Shown here in pieces: positions 53,691 through 64,000 of a stretch of DNA of 64,000 nt (position 1 is the stretch's first letter; every line of letters starts with the position of its first letter). This DNA is from Eumeta japonica (taxonomy: Eukaryota; Arthropoda; Insecta; Lepidoptera; Psychidae): NCBI GenBank assembly GCA_005406025.1, contig BGZK01000879.1, positions 62,001 to 126,000 on the forward strand. The letters run 5' to 3'. The position numbers and the translations under genes are program-made. The notes beneath the pieces are model-generated. The model did no database searches and was not told where the DNA came from. It saw only the letters and a list, made by a program, of their open reading frames with translations.

Positions 53691-55235
53691 ATTTACATTT
53701 TCATTAATATTAATTTTAAACTATGTATCCAATAGATATTATTTACAATACACACATATTATCTGAAATAATTTTAAAATTGTAGGTGCAAATCTTATCT
53801 GTGCGAAATGAAATATAATTTTATATCATGATAAGATTGACGCGGTACCGCTATAAATTACATTTTCTAGTAACAGATTTCCATTAGGAAATCCTAATAG
53901 AAAACCGTCTTGAGAACATTATTTAAGAATATCTTTCTGGAGTTTAGTTTTGTCATTGGAAGTCTGATGTTTTCTCAAAATACGTAGTGTAATAAAATAT
54001 GATATTAATATTGTTCTTAAAAGAATAAAATGACCTATCTATAAACGTGACTGTTAAAGTAATTCTCAAAAAAATGTCAGGCATAAACTCTAGATCTATT
54101 CATTTATACTTTCATATGATTTGATACTTTTTCCGCACGAAATTAGTACTGCCGGCAAGAAGTCGAATGTCAGAACTTTGCCCAACCGCAACAAGTTATA
54201 CAAGAGTATAACTTGTTGTTTAACGGTTGCCACAGTTTTCTTAAGCTGTGGCAACCGTCCTACTGAATAATTTAAGATTCCATTTAAGTATCATATTAAC
54301 ATTGAAAATGTTTTCCTTATCGCCCAAGTACGTGCCCCATCTTTAGTGAAAATGCGAATTCGCTATGGTGTTGTGAGGTTTGGTTGAATGAACGAGGTAT
54401 AAATAGATGCGTATAGACAAGGATTACATGAGTATAAAAGAAATTTTAAAAAATTGATTAGTTTGAGAGAAAATTGCAAAAACCCTTTAAAATGGCTGCT
54501 TTTAGGGGATTTGGGTTTCAGTTAAGGCACTTTTAAACCTGTTTATTATATTATATTATTTTTTTAAATCCTAAAATTTATATTGAAGATTTACCCAATG
54601 TCTGGAGTGCTTTTTTAATTTTTTGGAAAAATCACGATTTTTTTAAAACAACGAACGTTTTACTGCTTGCGTCGATTATGAAAGGGAGTTCAAATGTTGA
54701 TTTAAAATGACAATAAGCTGTTCTTGACATACGACTCGCGTCCAATGTAACGCCTGTACTGATATTGGTTTGTGGTTACTAAAATCCTTATTTACCCTTT
54801 ATTAATGAGTTCACTTTCAATGGAGATTATTAGATATGTGGTTTTTTTCTATTAAAAAGAATTCTTACGTCACGTTTTAAATACGTATTTGAGAATGTAA
54901 AAGTACCATGTACTGTATGTAACTAGAGTAAACTGACTCCAGCGCTCACGTGAGTGTTTGTACAGCGTTTCATATGTAGTTGGTTGCCGTCGTCGGGTCG
55001 AATGCTAATGGCGTACTAACACCTAATGACGTTCTTCTCAAACGACGTAGTTGTAAAATGGCGTTTCTGCCTCAATGTTCCAAAAAAAGTCTTTATTATA
55101 TTTATTTTTTACATTTTTAGCGTGAGATCGTAAAAACGTATAGTCCCTTACGTAATTACTATAGCGTTAATACAAAGTAAAGCAATTGCTAAGGATCCGT
55201 ATGCGTAAAACAAAGTGTCTTCGTTTGACACTTAC
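53691..55235. other. AT-rich non-coding sequence
   Basis: No gene is supported. The only marked structure is the pair of hairpins at 54,189-54,258. Confidence 0.5.
54189..54258. repeat. Two adjacent perfect hairpins
   Basis: Hairpin 1: CAACAAGTTATAC (54,189-54,201) with its exact complement at 54,206-54,218, 4-nt loop. Hairpin 2: ACGGTTGCCACAG (54,223-54,235) with its exact complement at 54,246-54,258, 10-nt loop. Only four bases separate them. They may be a miniature element, a transposon end, or an RNA hairpin. Confidence 0.85.
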
Positions 55236-56458
55236 TAAAGTAATCGGGGAAAAGTTTTTTCGTATTTTATAGATAAAAAGTTGTAGTAAAATCTCTTTAG
55301 TTGTGCTGGTATTGTCTCGCTAGTTTTGATACCATTAAATAGACGACGATTAAAAAAACAATAAGAAGTAAAAACGGCGTCCCGTCATTTTTCTATTGTT
55401 TTTCTGTTCACCAAAATGAATGAATCTAACGTAGAAATTCGATACATTTTGACGTTTTACTATAAAAAAGGGAAAAAAGCGACACAAGCCGCAAAAAAAA
55501 ATGTGACGTTTACGGATCTAGTGCAGTGTCGGTAAGAGTAACACAAAACTGATTCGAGCGTTTTCAGTCCGGTAATTTTGATATCAAAGATGAACTTTGT
55601 CCTGGTCGACCTGTTACGGATAAAGTCGATTCCATTTTGGAAAAAACAGAACCAGATCGGCGTATTAGTTCTTGCTATATAGCTGAAGAGCTGGGTCTTG
55701 AGTACAAAATAATTTTGACTATTTGACAAAAGCTGGATATACAAAAAACCCGATACTTGGGTCCCACACAAGCTTAATAAAAAAAAACTAATGAATCGTG
55801 TACTCATATGGATTACCTATGACAAGAACGTGTGGAAAAAAGTATGGTAAAAAGGTAAGTTAGTTCCTTAGACTATAGCGAAACCTAGATTAATTAACTC
55901 GCAATAAGTTGATGCTATGTTTGTCGTGGGATTGCAAGAGCATTATTCATTATGAGCTTTTATCGCCAGAGATGCCCATCGATTCGGGTTTCTACTGCCA
56001 ACAGCTGGTGAGATTCCAACAAGAAGTAGGAAAAAGCGACCGGAATAGATCAACAGAAAGGGTGTGGTTTTCACATGATAACGCCAGACCACAGACATAT
56101 ACGCTCACCAAATATTGAGAGAGTTTAGTTAGGAAATCTTAATACATTCACAACATAGACCTGACCTTTCGCCGTCAGATTTTCACCTGTTTCAATTTCT
56201 CCAAAATTCTTTAGGTAGTGCTAGGTTAACATCAAGAGAAAATTGTCTAAACTACTTGTTGCAATTTTTCAACCAGAAGCCTGGAGTGAATAGAAGAAAA
56301 TTTCTACAGCAATGGGATTATGTCACTATCCACAAAATGGCAACAAGTTGATGAACAAAATAGTGTATATATATAATAATTAAATGTAAATAAATATGAT
56401 GCAAAATTATCTTAACTTGGTACATAAGATACGAAAAAAACCTTTCCCCGTCCTTATA
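55236..56458 (+). mobile_element. mariner transposon fossil with recognisable terminal repeats
   Basis: GGGGAAAAGTTTTTTCGTAT at 55,246 matches the complement of 56,424-56,449 (CGAAAAAAACCTTTCCCC) with few differences, giving terminal repeats of about 25-30 bp. TA dinucleotides lie just outside. The 1.2-kb span is close to the 1.3 kb of a full mariner. The transposase inside has lost a segment and its frame. Confidence 0.75.
55416..56350 (+). pseudogene. mariner transposase (deleted, frameshifted)
   Basis: The ATG at 55,416 opens MNESNVEIRYILTFYYKKGK, the helix-turn-helix region. Further on, in changing frames, come FDIKDELCPGRPVTDK, DTWVPHKLN (the WVPHEL box), WITYDKNVWK, a stretch before HDNARPQT (second catalytic Asp) and HRPDLSPSDFHLFQFLQNSL (third catalytic Asp with the PSDFHLF signature). 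The segment with the first catalytic Asp, just before WITYDKN, is deleted. Many stops. Inactive. Confidence 0.88.
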
Positions 56459-56573
56459 TTTAATATCGTACTTATTAGTCAAAATGAGATGGAGGAATTA
56501 ACACTATCTGTTGTATCAGGTTTTAATTGGCCCACTGCTGAGGCATACGTTCCGACCATCTTTTTATTTCAGA

Positions 56574-56800
56574 TTGAGGGACTTGGATCCTAAGCCGCTT
56601 TAGCCCAATGCGGGTCGAGAACTGTTCTCGACTGTCGCCATCAATAGGATGGCGACAGTCTGAGACTGAGGACTTAACTTGTTAATTGGGACACGGAGAG
56701 TGTGTTATAACTTTATTTAAGCCAAAAAACTTATTGGTCGATTTGCCCGTGGTCAGGATCGACCCAGTAGTTTCAGGTTAAAAAGCAACGTACTTAACTC
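56574..56800 (+). repeat. Dispersed repeat R3, copy 3
   Basis: Starts GGGACTTGGATCCTAAGCCG and includes GTCGATTTGCCCGTGGTCAG, matching 13,125-13,300. It also contains a hairpin, CTGTCGCCATC with GATGGCGACAG (56,632-56,661). Confidence 0.55.
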
Positions 56801-56899
56801 AATACTTGCTAGCTTCTACGAAATCTAAACTTCTCAGTTTGCTAAGTAGTCATTTCGAATGCTAGACGTACAATAAAATCTCGAATGCAACTCTGAGGA

Positions 56900-57040
56900 G
56901 ACAGCTCCCAGTCGTATTTTTCCCCGTAACGAGCGCTGTCGGCGCGTTTCCTTTGTTTAAAGCGACTCGCGTGCGCCGCGGCCGCGCTGAGTCAGCGACT
57001 TCGCGCGGCGGCATCCTCGGAAAGTGTTCGTCATTGAAAA
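56900..57040. promoter_or_regulatory. GC-rich island
   Basis: CpG-dense (CGTGCGCCGCGGCCGCGCTG) with an AP-1-like TGAGTCAG. No frame or repeat explains it. Confidence 0.25.
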
Positions 57041-57724
57041 AATTGCGATCCTTCTGCTAGACCAAACATAATGGACTCATCAATATCGAATTTAATTTGT
57101 ATATGATCGTTGGGTAAATTTTTAGGGCTTCAGACACCCTATGAAAAAAAACGGAACCCTTATAAGATCACTTTTTAACCGACTTAAAATGTATGTAATA
57201 TTATAAGAACTGCAATATATTCATATATGATAATCTATTAAAGTATCCCAACAAATACACAAAATTTATAGGTGTATGTATGTTTTTATGCACTCATTCA
57301 TGCACACACGTACGCAGGCACGCAGGCGCGCACGTGCACACGCATACACACATACACAAACATACAAACATCGCTCATAAAATGAGCAAAATGAATTCAT
57401 AGGACCCTAACACGCCAAAACTTGATAAAAACTATTTCCGAAAATCACAACCAAAATTTTATCTTTCCATTTCATAAAAAATCAAATTTCATGCCAGTAA
57501 GTTAATAAGAATGACTAACAATGTACAAAAAATATGTTTATATACCTAGATACCTACCTAACTTCTGATGTTTTGAGACAGTTCATGATGCCGATGATGA
57601 AATAATGCCGATAAAATGATAAATAAAGCCAATAAATGGTAATAAAAAAATAATGTAACTACTGACTTCAGCAAAAAGTAATAAATAGAACTTAGGCAAT
57701 ATAAAAGTGATATTTTTTAAAGTA
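57041..57724. other. Non-coding sequence with a CA-rich simple repeat
   Basis: A fragment near 57,120-57,170 (TTTTTAGGGC, AACGGAACCCTTATAAG) resembles the end of R1. CA/CG simple repeat at 57,300-57,365. Confidence 0.5.
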
Positions 57725-57900
57725 TTTTCGAGGGGTAAACGAGCATGTCACCGCTGCCTATAGACACTCGCAAGGAATCATCTTACTCGAAAGGAGTTCT
57801 TAGATAGGAATAATATATCTGATTGAAAGGCGAGTAGGCAGATGGAGAGGGGGAGTGGCGTAATGGAGGAGAAAGAGCCACCGGAACTTCCACCCACTGG
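57725..57900 (+). repeat. Dispersed repeat R4, copy 2
   Basis: GTAAACGAGCATGTCACCGC and CTATAGACACTCGCAAGGAA parallel 25,845-25,935, as do GGCGAGTAGG and GGAGAGGGGGAG nearby. Confidence 0.6.
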
Positions 57901-58039
57901 ACGAAATACAATGACGGTAGCTGTTACTTCATGTCTGTATTTTGTGAGAATTGAATATCTCACCTGTGAAAGCCGGTCTACTTTTGTACTGCAGCAGACC
58001 ACAGCATTGATCTATTACATTTTATGACAATAAAAATAA

Positions 58040-59490
58040 ACCCAATGTTGATGATGGCATGTTTCTTGATCTGATGAAAGAAAGCAAAATTGTTCCCATA
58101 TTCAAAGGCGATAGTAAATCGAACCCCCTATAACTTTAGGCCTATATCTGTACTGCCGACATTAAGTAAAATTGTTGAAAAGTTGATCCTAAATGAACTT
58201 CTACTACAGTTTTATAGTAATAATATAATATCCAAAAAATAGTTCGCTTTACATGGAGTCGCTCAACAATCGATTCTGCTGTTGAGCTTGTTGAAAAATT
58301 TTTTGATGCATGGGAGGATTCGCGGAATGCGATAGGAGTATTTTGCGAGGTCTCCAAGGCGTTTGACTGTGTAAATCACGAAACACTGATCAGGAAGCCA
58401 CATCATTATGAAGCTAAGGGTCGTGCACTCGACTTACTGGCATCATATTTGACTAATAGGATTCAGAATGTCGATGTCAATAACATGAGATCGTCTGGAT
58501 CCATGGTCTGCATGGGGGTGCTACAGGGATCAATCCTCGGTCTGATTCTGTTCTTAATTTATATTAGTGAATCACCAAACCTTGTTAAGGATATTCATGT
58601 GATAGTGCTGTTTGCAGATGATACCTTATTTTTATTATTCAAAGTTAAAAGAAATCCACTCGATTATGACGATGTGAACATTGCTACATTCAAAATTGAA
58701 AAATGGTTTAGTATAAATAATTAACTTCTTAATAGAAAGAAAACAAAATTTGTGAAATTCTAACTTCCAAATGTATAAAACGGATCTGGTTCTGTTTTAA
58801 TAAGAAACGAGGAATTAGAGCTTGTTAACACTAATGCTTTGTTAGGTCTTACTTTAGATAATAAACTTCAGTGGGGTTCTTATATCGGTGAGTTAGCGAA
58901 AAGTCTTAGCTCTAGTGCATTTGCAATTCAAAAAATAGGAAATTTGTCCGATATTAGAATCACCAGATTGGTTTATTTTGGCTGTTTCTATAGCTTGATG
59001 TCGTATGGCATCTTGCTTTAAGGACATGCTGCGGATGTTTACCAAATTTTCGTTTTGCAAAAGCGGGCCAGGCTATTCGCGCAATTTACGAGCCGGGACC
59101 TCATGTTTCTTTAGAAGTAAGTTTAAATAAATTGGAATTTTAACTGTGGCATCATAGTTTATTTATCAAAATTTAATATATTTCAAAAAATATTTAGAAT
59201 ATTTTAATAAAAATAGTAATTTCAATACTCGAAATAAAAAAAAACTGTGTTTACATGTTAATCGACTGCAAAGGGTCACAAATTCATTTATGAGGTTGGT
59301 TGGTTGGTTTGAAAAGAGCTATCCTCAAGTTTCTTGCTCGTTCTTCTTGAGGGATAACTGCTTTATGACCGAGTAGTAATTAAAAAATTGGGAAATGATT
59401 AAAAAAACTTTAAACTCTTTGAATGTTATGACATATTTCAAATGTTATATTATAACCTATGAAATAAGGATATTTTGAATTTGAATTTGC
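58040..59490 (+). pseudogene. CR1-like non-LTR RT fragment with TTTGAA tail
   Basis: A 5'-truncated RT. In broken frames it reads VPIFKGDSKSN, GVFCEVSKAFDCVNHETLIR-like motif A (58,330-58,390), MGVLQGSILGLILFLIYISE (motif B) and VLFADDTLFLLFKVKR (motif C), then ELELVNTN and LGLTLDNKLQWGSYIGELAK (to 59,021). The 3' end at about 59,470-59,490 is TTTTGAATTTGAATTTG, a short tandem tail of the kind that ends CR1-type elements. A second piece of the same family lies at 32,010-32,310. It abuts a reverse-strand RT at 59,490. Inactive. Confidence 0.82.
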
Positions 59491-60760
59491 TTTTAGTGTC
59501 AGACTCCCTTAAAGGCCTTCGTTACATCGAAACTGGCGGCTAAAGCTTCCCTCTTGGCCTCAATTGCTTCCATTCAACGATGGATCAATAAAATGAGAAA
59601 ACCACTAATTGAACGGCAACTCTGAAAATTGTGCTGATGGTCATTAATCAATTAATGATTCATTACATAACCCAAAAGCTGGAATTTGATGATGGATTTC
59701 ATCATTTTAGGGACCAGAGGGGTAATTTCAATAGATCTGTAGTTAGAGAGATTTGAGGGTTCGCTTTTCATAGGGATAGGATGCAATGAAACAGTTTTAC
59801 AGGAATTCAGAACTATGCCAAATGAGTATGAATAACGAAACAGGCATGCTAAAACGGATGCCAACTTAGGAATGAACATTTGAAGCACAATGCGAGGTAT
59901 TTCATCAGAACCATTCGACTTGTGGATAATATAGATGGAAAAAGTGCTCTACATGAGGATATTTTTGTAAAGTGGATATTCGCCAATATAGTTTTTGTAT
60001 CGGATGATGGGTTGTTGTTCTGTGCTGCCATAATCCAGATCGAGTTTGGCGAGAAGAGTGCTCAATAGATTTTCTCTTTTGCCGTGTGCGTCAGCGATCT
60101 GTCCTTCTGGTGTAGGGATGAAAACGACGGTTAACAAAATTACCTAGAACAGTTTTTAGCAAAAGACTAAAATGCGTGGTATTCTAAAGAGTAGTGCCTC
60201 AGTCTTTCGTCTGTCAATATGCTAGGACTAGCCTATTTTCATTTTGTAGAGATCTATAAATCTTCTAAGATTAAAAGCACAATTGTAGTTCTTCTTAAAT
60301 AGATCGTCATTTGACCCATTAGCTGTAATATAGTTTACCCAGGCATAGTAGCATTTCTGTTACAGCGAGGTGCCATATTGCGAGGCTTACAAGGATCGAA
60401 TTTTGCCACCTATCGGTATCACAGAATCTGGAAAACATAAATCTATAGCCTGTAGGACCACTGTGGTGATGGAGTCAGTACAAGCGTTAAAATCCTCCAA
60501 CTTGAAGTAAGCTCGTCTTCATGTATAAGACGCAAGGAAAATATGAATTCCATTTCAGTCCGCTGATTTATAATACCAAATACTGCGTCTGCTCGCTGAA
60601 GTAGATCGCAGTGGCCGTGTGAGAGGCACCTTACTCCGAACCAAAGGTCTAATAATTCAGGTGGGGCGTAAACGAAGACCATATGATTGTCGAGATATAA
60701 AGTTCAGCATCAGTCGGTCTATTTCAATATTATCATTATGGGATCTGTAAAGTCAGGCCA
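59491..60760 (-). pseudogene. Reverse-strand non-LTR element fragment (linker and early RT)
   Basis: Reading leftwards: MVFVYAPPELLDLWFG at 60,682, then a frame change into DSITTVVLQAIDLCFP (about 60,470-60,420). Next come VDGSDEIPRIVLQMF-like sequence (about 59,930) and SYSFGIVLNSCKTVSLHPIP with YRSIEITPLVPKMMKSII (59,888-59,652). EAIEAKREALAASFDVTKAF (about 59,560-59,505) is RT motif A. The sequence stops there, exactly where the CR1-like tail begins, so that insertion or a deletion removed the rest. Motifs B and C are absent. Clade not assigned. Confidence 0.65.
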
Positions 60761-63395
60761 AGACGTTGTCTAATTACTTGAATTAAAAATCTTAACTTCT
60801 TAAAGTCGGTTAAAAAGAAATTACAGTAATAAATTTTATATTAAATTGATACTATTAATTTCTTTTTATTATTCTCATTCTATAATTAAGATACATTACT
60901 TAATAGAATGTACAGTTTTTAACATAATAGAAAATAACAAATATGATTCTTTTAACGTTTAAAATAATACTAAATCCTAAATTTTCCTTTAGTTTATCTT
61001 TGTAGACTCAGTAATAATATTTTAAATTTATTGCAGAATTATTATTACCGGTACTAAATAAATTTATTTTAAACAGAAAAGTACTTACACACTAACATTC
61101 GTTAGACTTTTATTAAATATTTCGATGCCCGTCGTAAATATATTTTTCCTCTTGAATCTTTCATAAAGATATTTCAGAATTATTGAAATATCAGGTACAT
61201 TTGCACGTACATTCAATATCAATAAATCGATTAACTATGAATATATGACTCATCAAAAGATTGCTGATACAAATTGAAAATGATATTTTTCTAAACTAAT
61301 TTTAATTTGATCGTGGTTAATATTATACTGCAGTGAATAAATTACTGATTGCTAAATTTTACGCACGACTCCACCCGTGTGAAACGAGATCTTGACAGAA
61401 ATTTTGATATTTATTAAAACTTAGATCCAAACTCTGATCTTAATCCAATCACTAATCTCAAAATATTTATATCTGTTTTGTTGCATTATATTATGTCAGT
61501 ATGCATTAGAGTTACGTTTTCTTTTCTCTATACAATGGTATTAAATTATGACAGATTGACGCTATAGATAAAAAATTGCAAACATCTAAGCCGTCTTTTC
61601 AATATCATAACATTTTTTTTAAATGCGTTTTTTATTAGCGGACGCCTACTGATCGGAAGTGAATAAGTTCGTGTGGGGTATGTCTCAGCAGTGGAGTGCT
61701 TAAAAGTTAATACGAAAACAACAAAAACGAAAAAAAAATTAAGGACACATTCAAACAAAGACACATAAATTTAGAGAAAGAGAGAGTGATATAATCAGAT
61801 AGTAGTTTATATTTTATGCTACGGCATGTTCTAATAGTAAATCGTATTATAATCACTTTAATTATTGTTAAGTTAAAAGACATATAGATAAAATGACAGA
61901 CAGACACATAAAGTACTTGTGTCCTTACCCAAGGTTCAAATTATTTTCATACTAAATTTTTTCCAAATTTTTTGATGAAAATATGAAGCAAATGTTAATG
62001 TAACAGAAAAAAAGATAGATTACTTTGACTTTTATAATCTCAGTATGAATGATGAAGAGAGCGTAAGATTAAATAACGTTATTCGAAAAATAACGATAAA
62101 AAAATTGTTTTAACCCTTAATTTCTTGGAGCCGTAGTCTATTTCCGTCTAACATTATTAGTCCAAATATTTCCCCGGCTGGCTTACATATGATGAATAGA
62201 GCATGTCTTCCGCAAAACTACCCTTACGGTTCGACCGTGAGCGCTGCGAGTGCTCCGAACGGTCCGCTCTTGCAGATTGATTGGCCTTTGTGTGCGCACG
62301 CGCGTGTTATATCATGATAAAAAGGGATCCGAATGCATTATCAGAGGGGGATTTCTCTGTATAACAGAATATCAATTTTATTGTCATGCAACAGCAGCAT
62401 CTGGAATGTGGTATTTTGCAATTTTTATTATTGGAATTCGAAAAAAGGAAAACTTCTGCATCAGTTTTCTTTTAGCTTAAAGAAAGAGGCAACTTATATA
62501 AGAAATTTGGAAATCATTGAAATAGAATAGAAAAAAATTATAATTAAATTTAAAACATGACGCAAATAATCACTGCACATGCACCAGCTGTGATGTATAA
62601 CTAATGAGAGCTGTCATTGGCTATGCCGCTTTTTACGTTTTGCTTATTTGTGAATAGAGCTCGCACTTAGCACTGGTAGTGATATCTATAGATATATATA
62701 AGTTTTATACAATTTCAGCGTCCATTTCCTAAAAATTGATTTTCATATATATTTAGTCCGCGGCACAAAAATATTTATGAATAGTAAGATCAAGCGTTAA
62801 CTGAAAAAGTTTTTTCACAAAAACGTTTTTCGCATTTACGTATCGTATTCTAGTTACCACAACTCTATTGTCGTAGTATTTATTGATGTAGACAGTGTTC
62901 AAGAAATTAGTACTATTTAAAATGATTGTAATAGTGAAAGAAATCAGTCTTTCTAATAATGTATTTTTATAAAATGATTAATATTGTTACTATGTAACAT
63001 AATTTATGCAATACATCTAAATGAATAAATGTAATTAATAAGAATAAATGCATATACGTGCTTACAGTGTTATAAAGCATTGCATTGATTTATCTTTATT
63101 ATTTTAATTTAGTAATTGACTTATATTCTGTGGCATTTGAAGAATTAGTCAATTTTTTGCCAAGAATTAGTCAAAAACTCCTCATAATAATACCACGTGT
63201 TCGACCCTTGCGCTTAACAAATTTAAAAGAATTTTATGAAAACGTACGGTATAAAGATTAATAACACATTAACCACTTTTTTTCGCACGATGGTGTATTG
63301 AATTCACAACTGTGGCAAATTTGATAAGTGATGTTATTAGAAATAGAAAAGATTCACTGAAAAAACATACATGTATATTAAAATATCTAGTCCTC
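60761..63395. other. AT-rich non-coding sequence
   Basis: No gene is supported. Frames at 61,546-61,764, 61,707-61,907 and 62,250-62,530 have no recognisable motifs. Confidence 0.5.
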
Positions 63396-63399
63396 CAAC

Positions 63400-63690
63400 G
63401 AACCAGAATCGAAGCGGATAATTCAGTGAGCTTCCATTTAAAGGTATTCCCGTCGGACCGTTTTTTCATACAAAGCGAACAAAGGATGTTCCGTCCGAAC
63501 GGATTCGGCGGCAATTATCTGTATCTACAGCGGTGATTATGGAGACCAGGGACACTGCATCCGGATAAGGGACCGAAGGATTTACATAATCCGAGCTATC
63601 GTACGTGCCTACGTAATTAGCGGCCATTGTGTGGGCCCGTCGCTAGACGTGAAAACGGCGACAGTGGTGCTCTTGGAGTGACGTCGGAAA
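63400..63690. promoter_or_regulatory. GC-richer island, candidate enhancer
   Basis: About 290 bp of balanced composition. It contains ACGTAATTAGCGGCCATTGT, a homeodomain-like TAATTA next to a Sox-like CCATTGT, and a GATA-like CGGATAAGG. Frames on both strands show no known domain. Function is inferred from composition and motifs. Confidence 0.3.
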
Positions 63691-63704
63691 GGCTTGTTCG
63701 CTTT

Positions 63705-64000
63705 TTAGGGTACCCAGTCAAAATGGTTGAAACGAAACCCTTATGGTTTCGGCATGTCGGTCCGTCCGTACATCTGTATGTCACACGCATTGTACTCGAA
63801 TAGCACAAGACGTATATTGATGAAATTCGGAGTATAGGTGTTTTGTATAAGCCGCTACTTAGTTTGGTAGTTAAATAATAAAAATATACATTTCTAGAGC
63901 ATGCACCCCATTCATGTTAATTTTATATCAGCAAACATCAACGTGTGACACATATTTAGACAGTTCTTTTAAAAACCCTAAAAGGTCTTTAAGCAATTTT
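63705..64000 (-). repeat. Dispersed repeat R1, copy 4 (reverse, cut by the window end)
   Basis: TTTTAGGGTACCCAGTC opens the reverse end. GACGTATATTGATGAAATTC and GTATAAGCCGCTACTTAG match 22,250-22,310 directly and 1,890-1,960 in reverse. Confidence 0.75.

Overview
The window is arthropod and almost certainly lepidopteran nuclear DNA. It is AT-rich and has no recognisable host gene. It is full of eroded transposable elements, and several short dispersed repeats look like ones that are common in moth and butterfly genomes (recognised from memory, not searched). Every substantial coding signal belongs to a mobile element.

Layout. Bases 1-38,600 are non-coding sequence with repeat fragments. They hold a 1.0 kb DNA transposon remnant with 35-bp terminal inverted repeats (9,710-10,711), a diverged 105-120 bp tandem repeat (17,395-18,225), a hAT remnant with an 8-bp target duplication (19,793-20,806), two PIF1/Helitron-type helicase tails (21.2 kb and 31.4-31.7 kb), a mariner tail (23.0 kb), a Ty3/gypsy remnant with candidate LTRs (23.6-25.5 kb) and several GC-richer islands that may be regulatory.

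Bases 38,915-53,690 are the core: a four-layer nest. An old non-LTR element of RTE/Proto type is split by a young BEL/Pao LTR retrotransposon (target duplication GTGTC; LTRs differ by 2 substitutions and 3 one-base indels by eye). The 5' LTR of that element is split by two different Jockey-clade non-LTR elements in tandem. All three junctions of this pair carry the same 10-bp sequence GGCATTAAGG, so both elements entered the same position, between the TATA box and the likely start site of the LTR. The upstream element (A, 39,913-42,286) encodes only an ORF1 (Gag-like) protein, then a 3' UTR and an A-rich tail, with no endonuclease or reverse transcriptase. The downstream element (B, 42,297-47,942) has ORF1 plus ORF2 joined by a TAATG stop-start overlap. 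The 5' UTRs of A and B share a hairpin with an almost identical 22-nt loop on stems of unrelated sequence, the pattern expected of a conserved RNA structure.

The BEL/Pao body (48,403-52,334) keeps Gag, protease, reverse transcriptase and RNase H but has lost integrase, so it could have moved only with help. Many of its frame breaks, and those of B, are one-base changes in C or A runs, so some may be assembly errors.

Bases 53,700-64,000 hold a mariner fossil with recognisable ends (55.2-56.5 kb), a CR1-like non-LTR fragment ending in a TTTGAA tail (58.0-59.5 kb), a reverse-strand non-LTR fragment (59.5-60.8 kb), twin perfect hairpins (54.2 kb) and a final GC-richer island (63.4-63.7 kb). Coordinates of old repeats are approximate.
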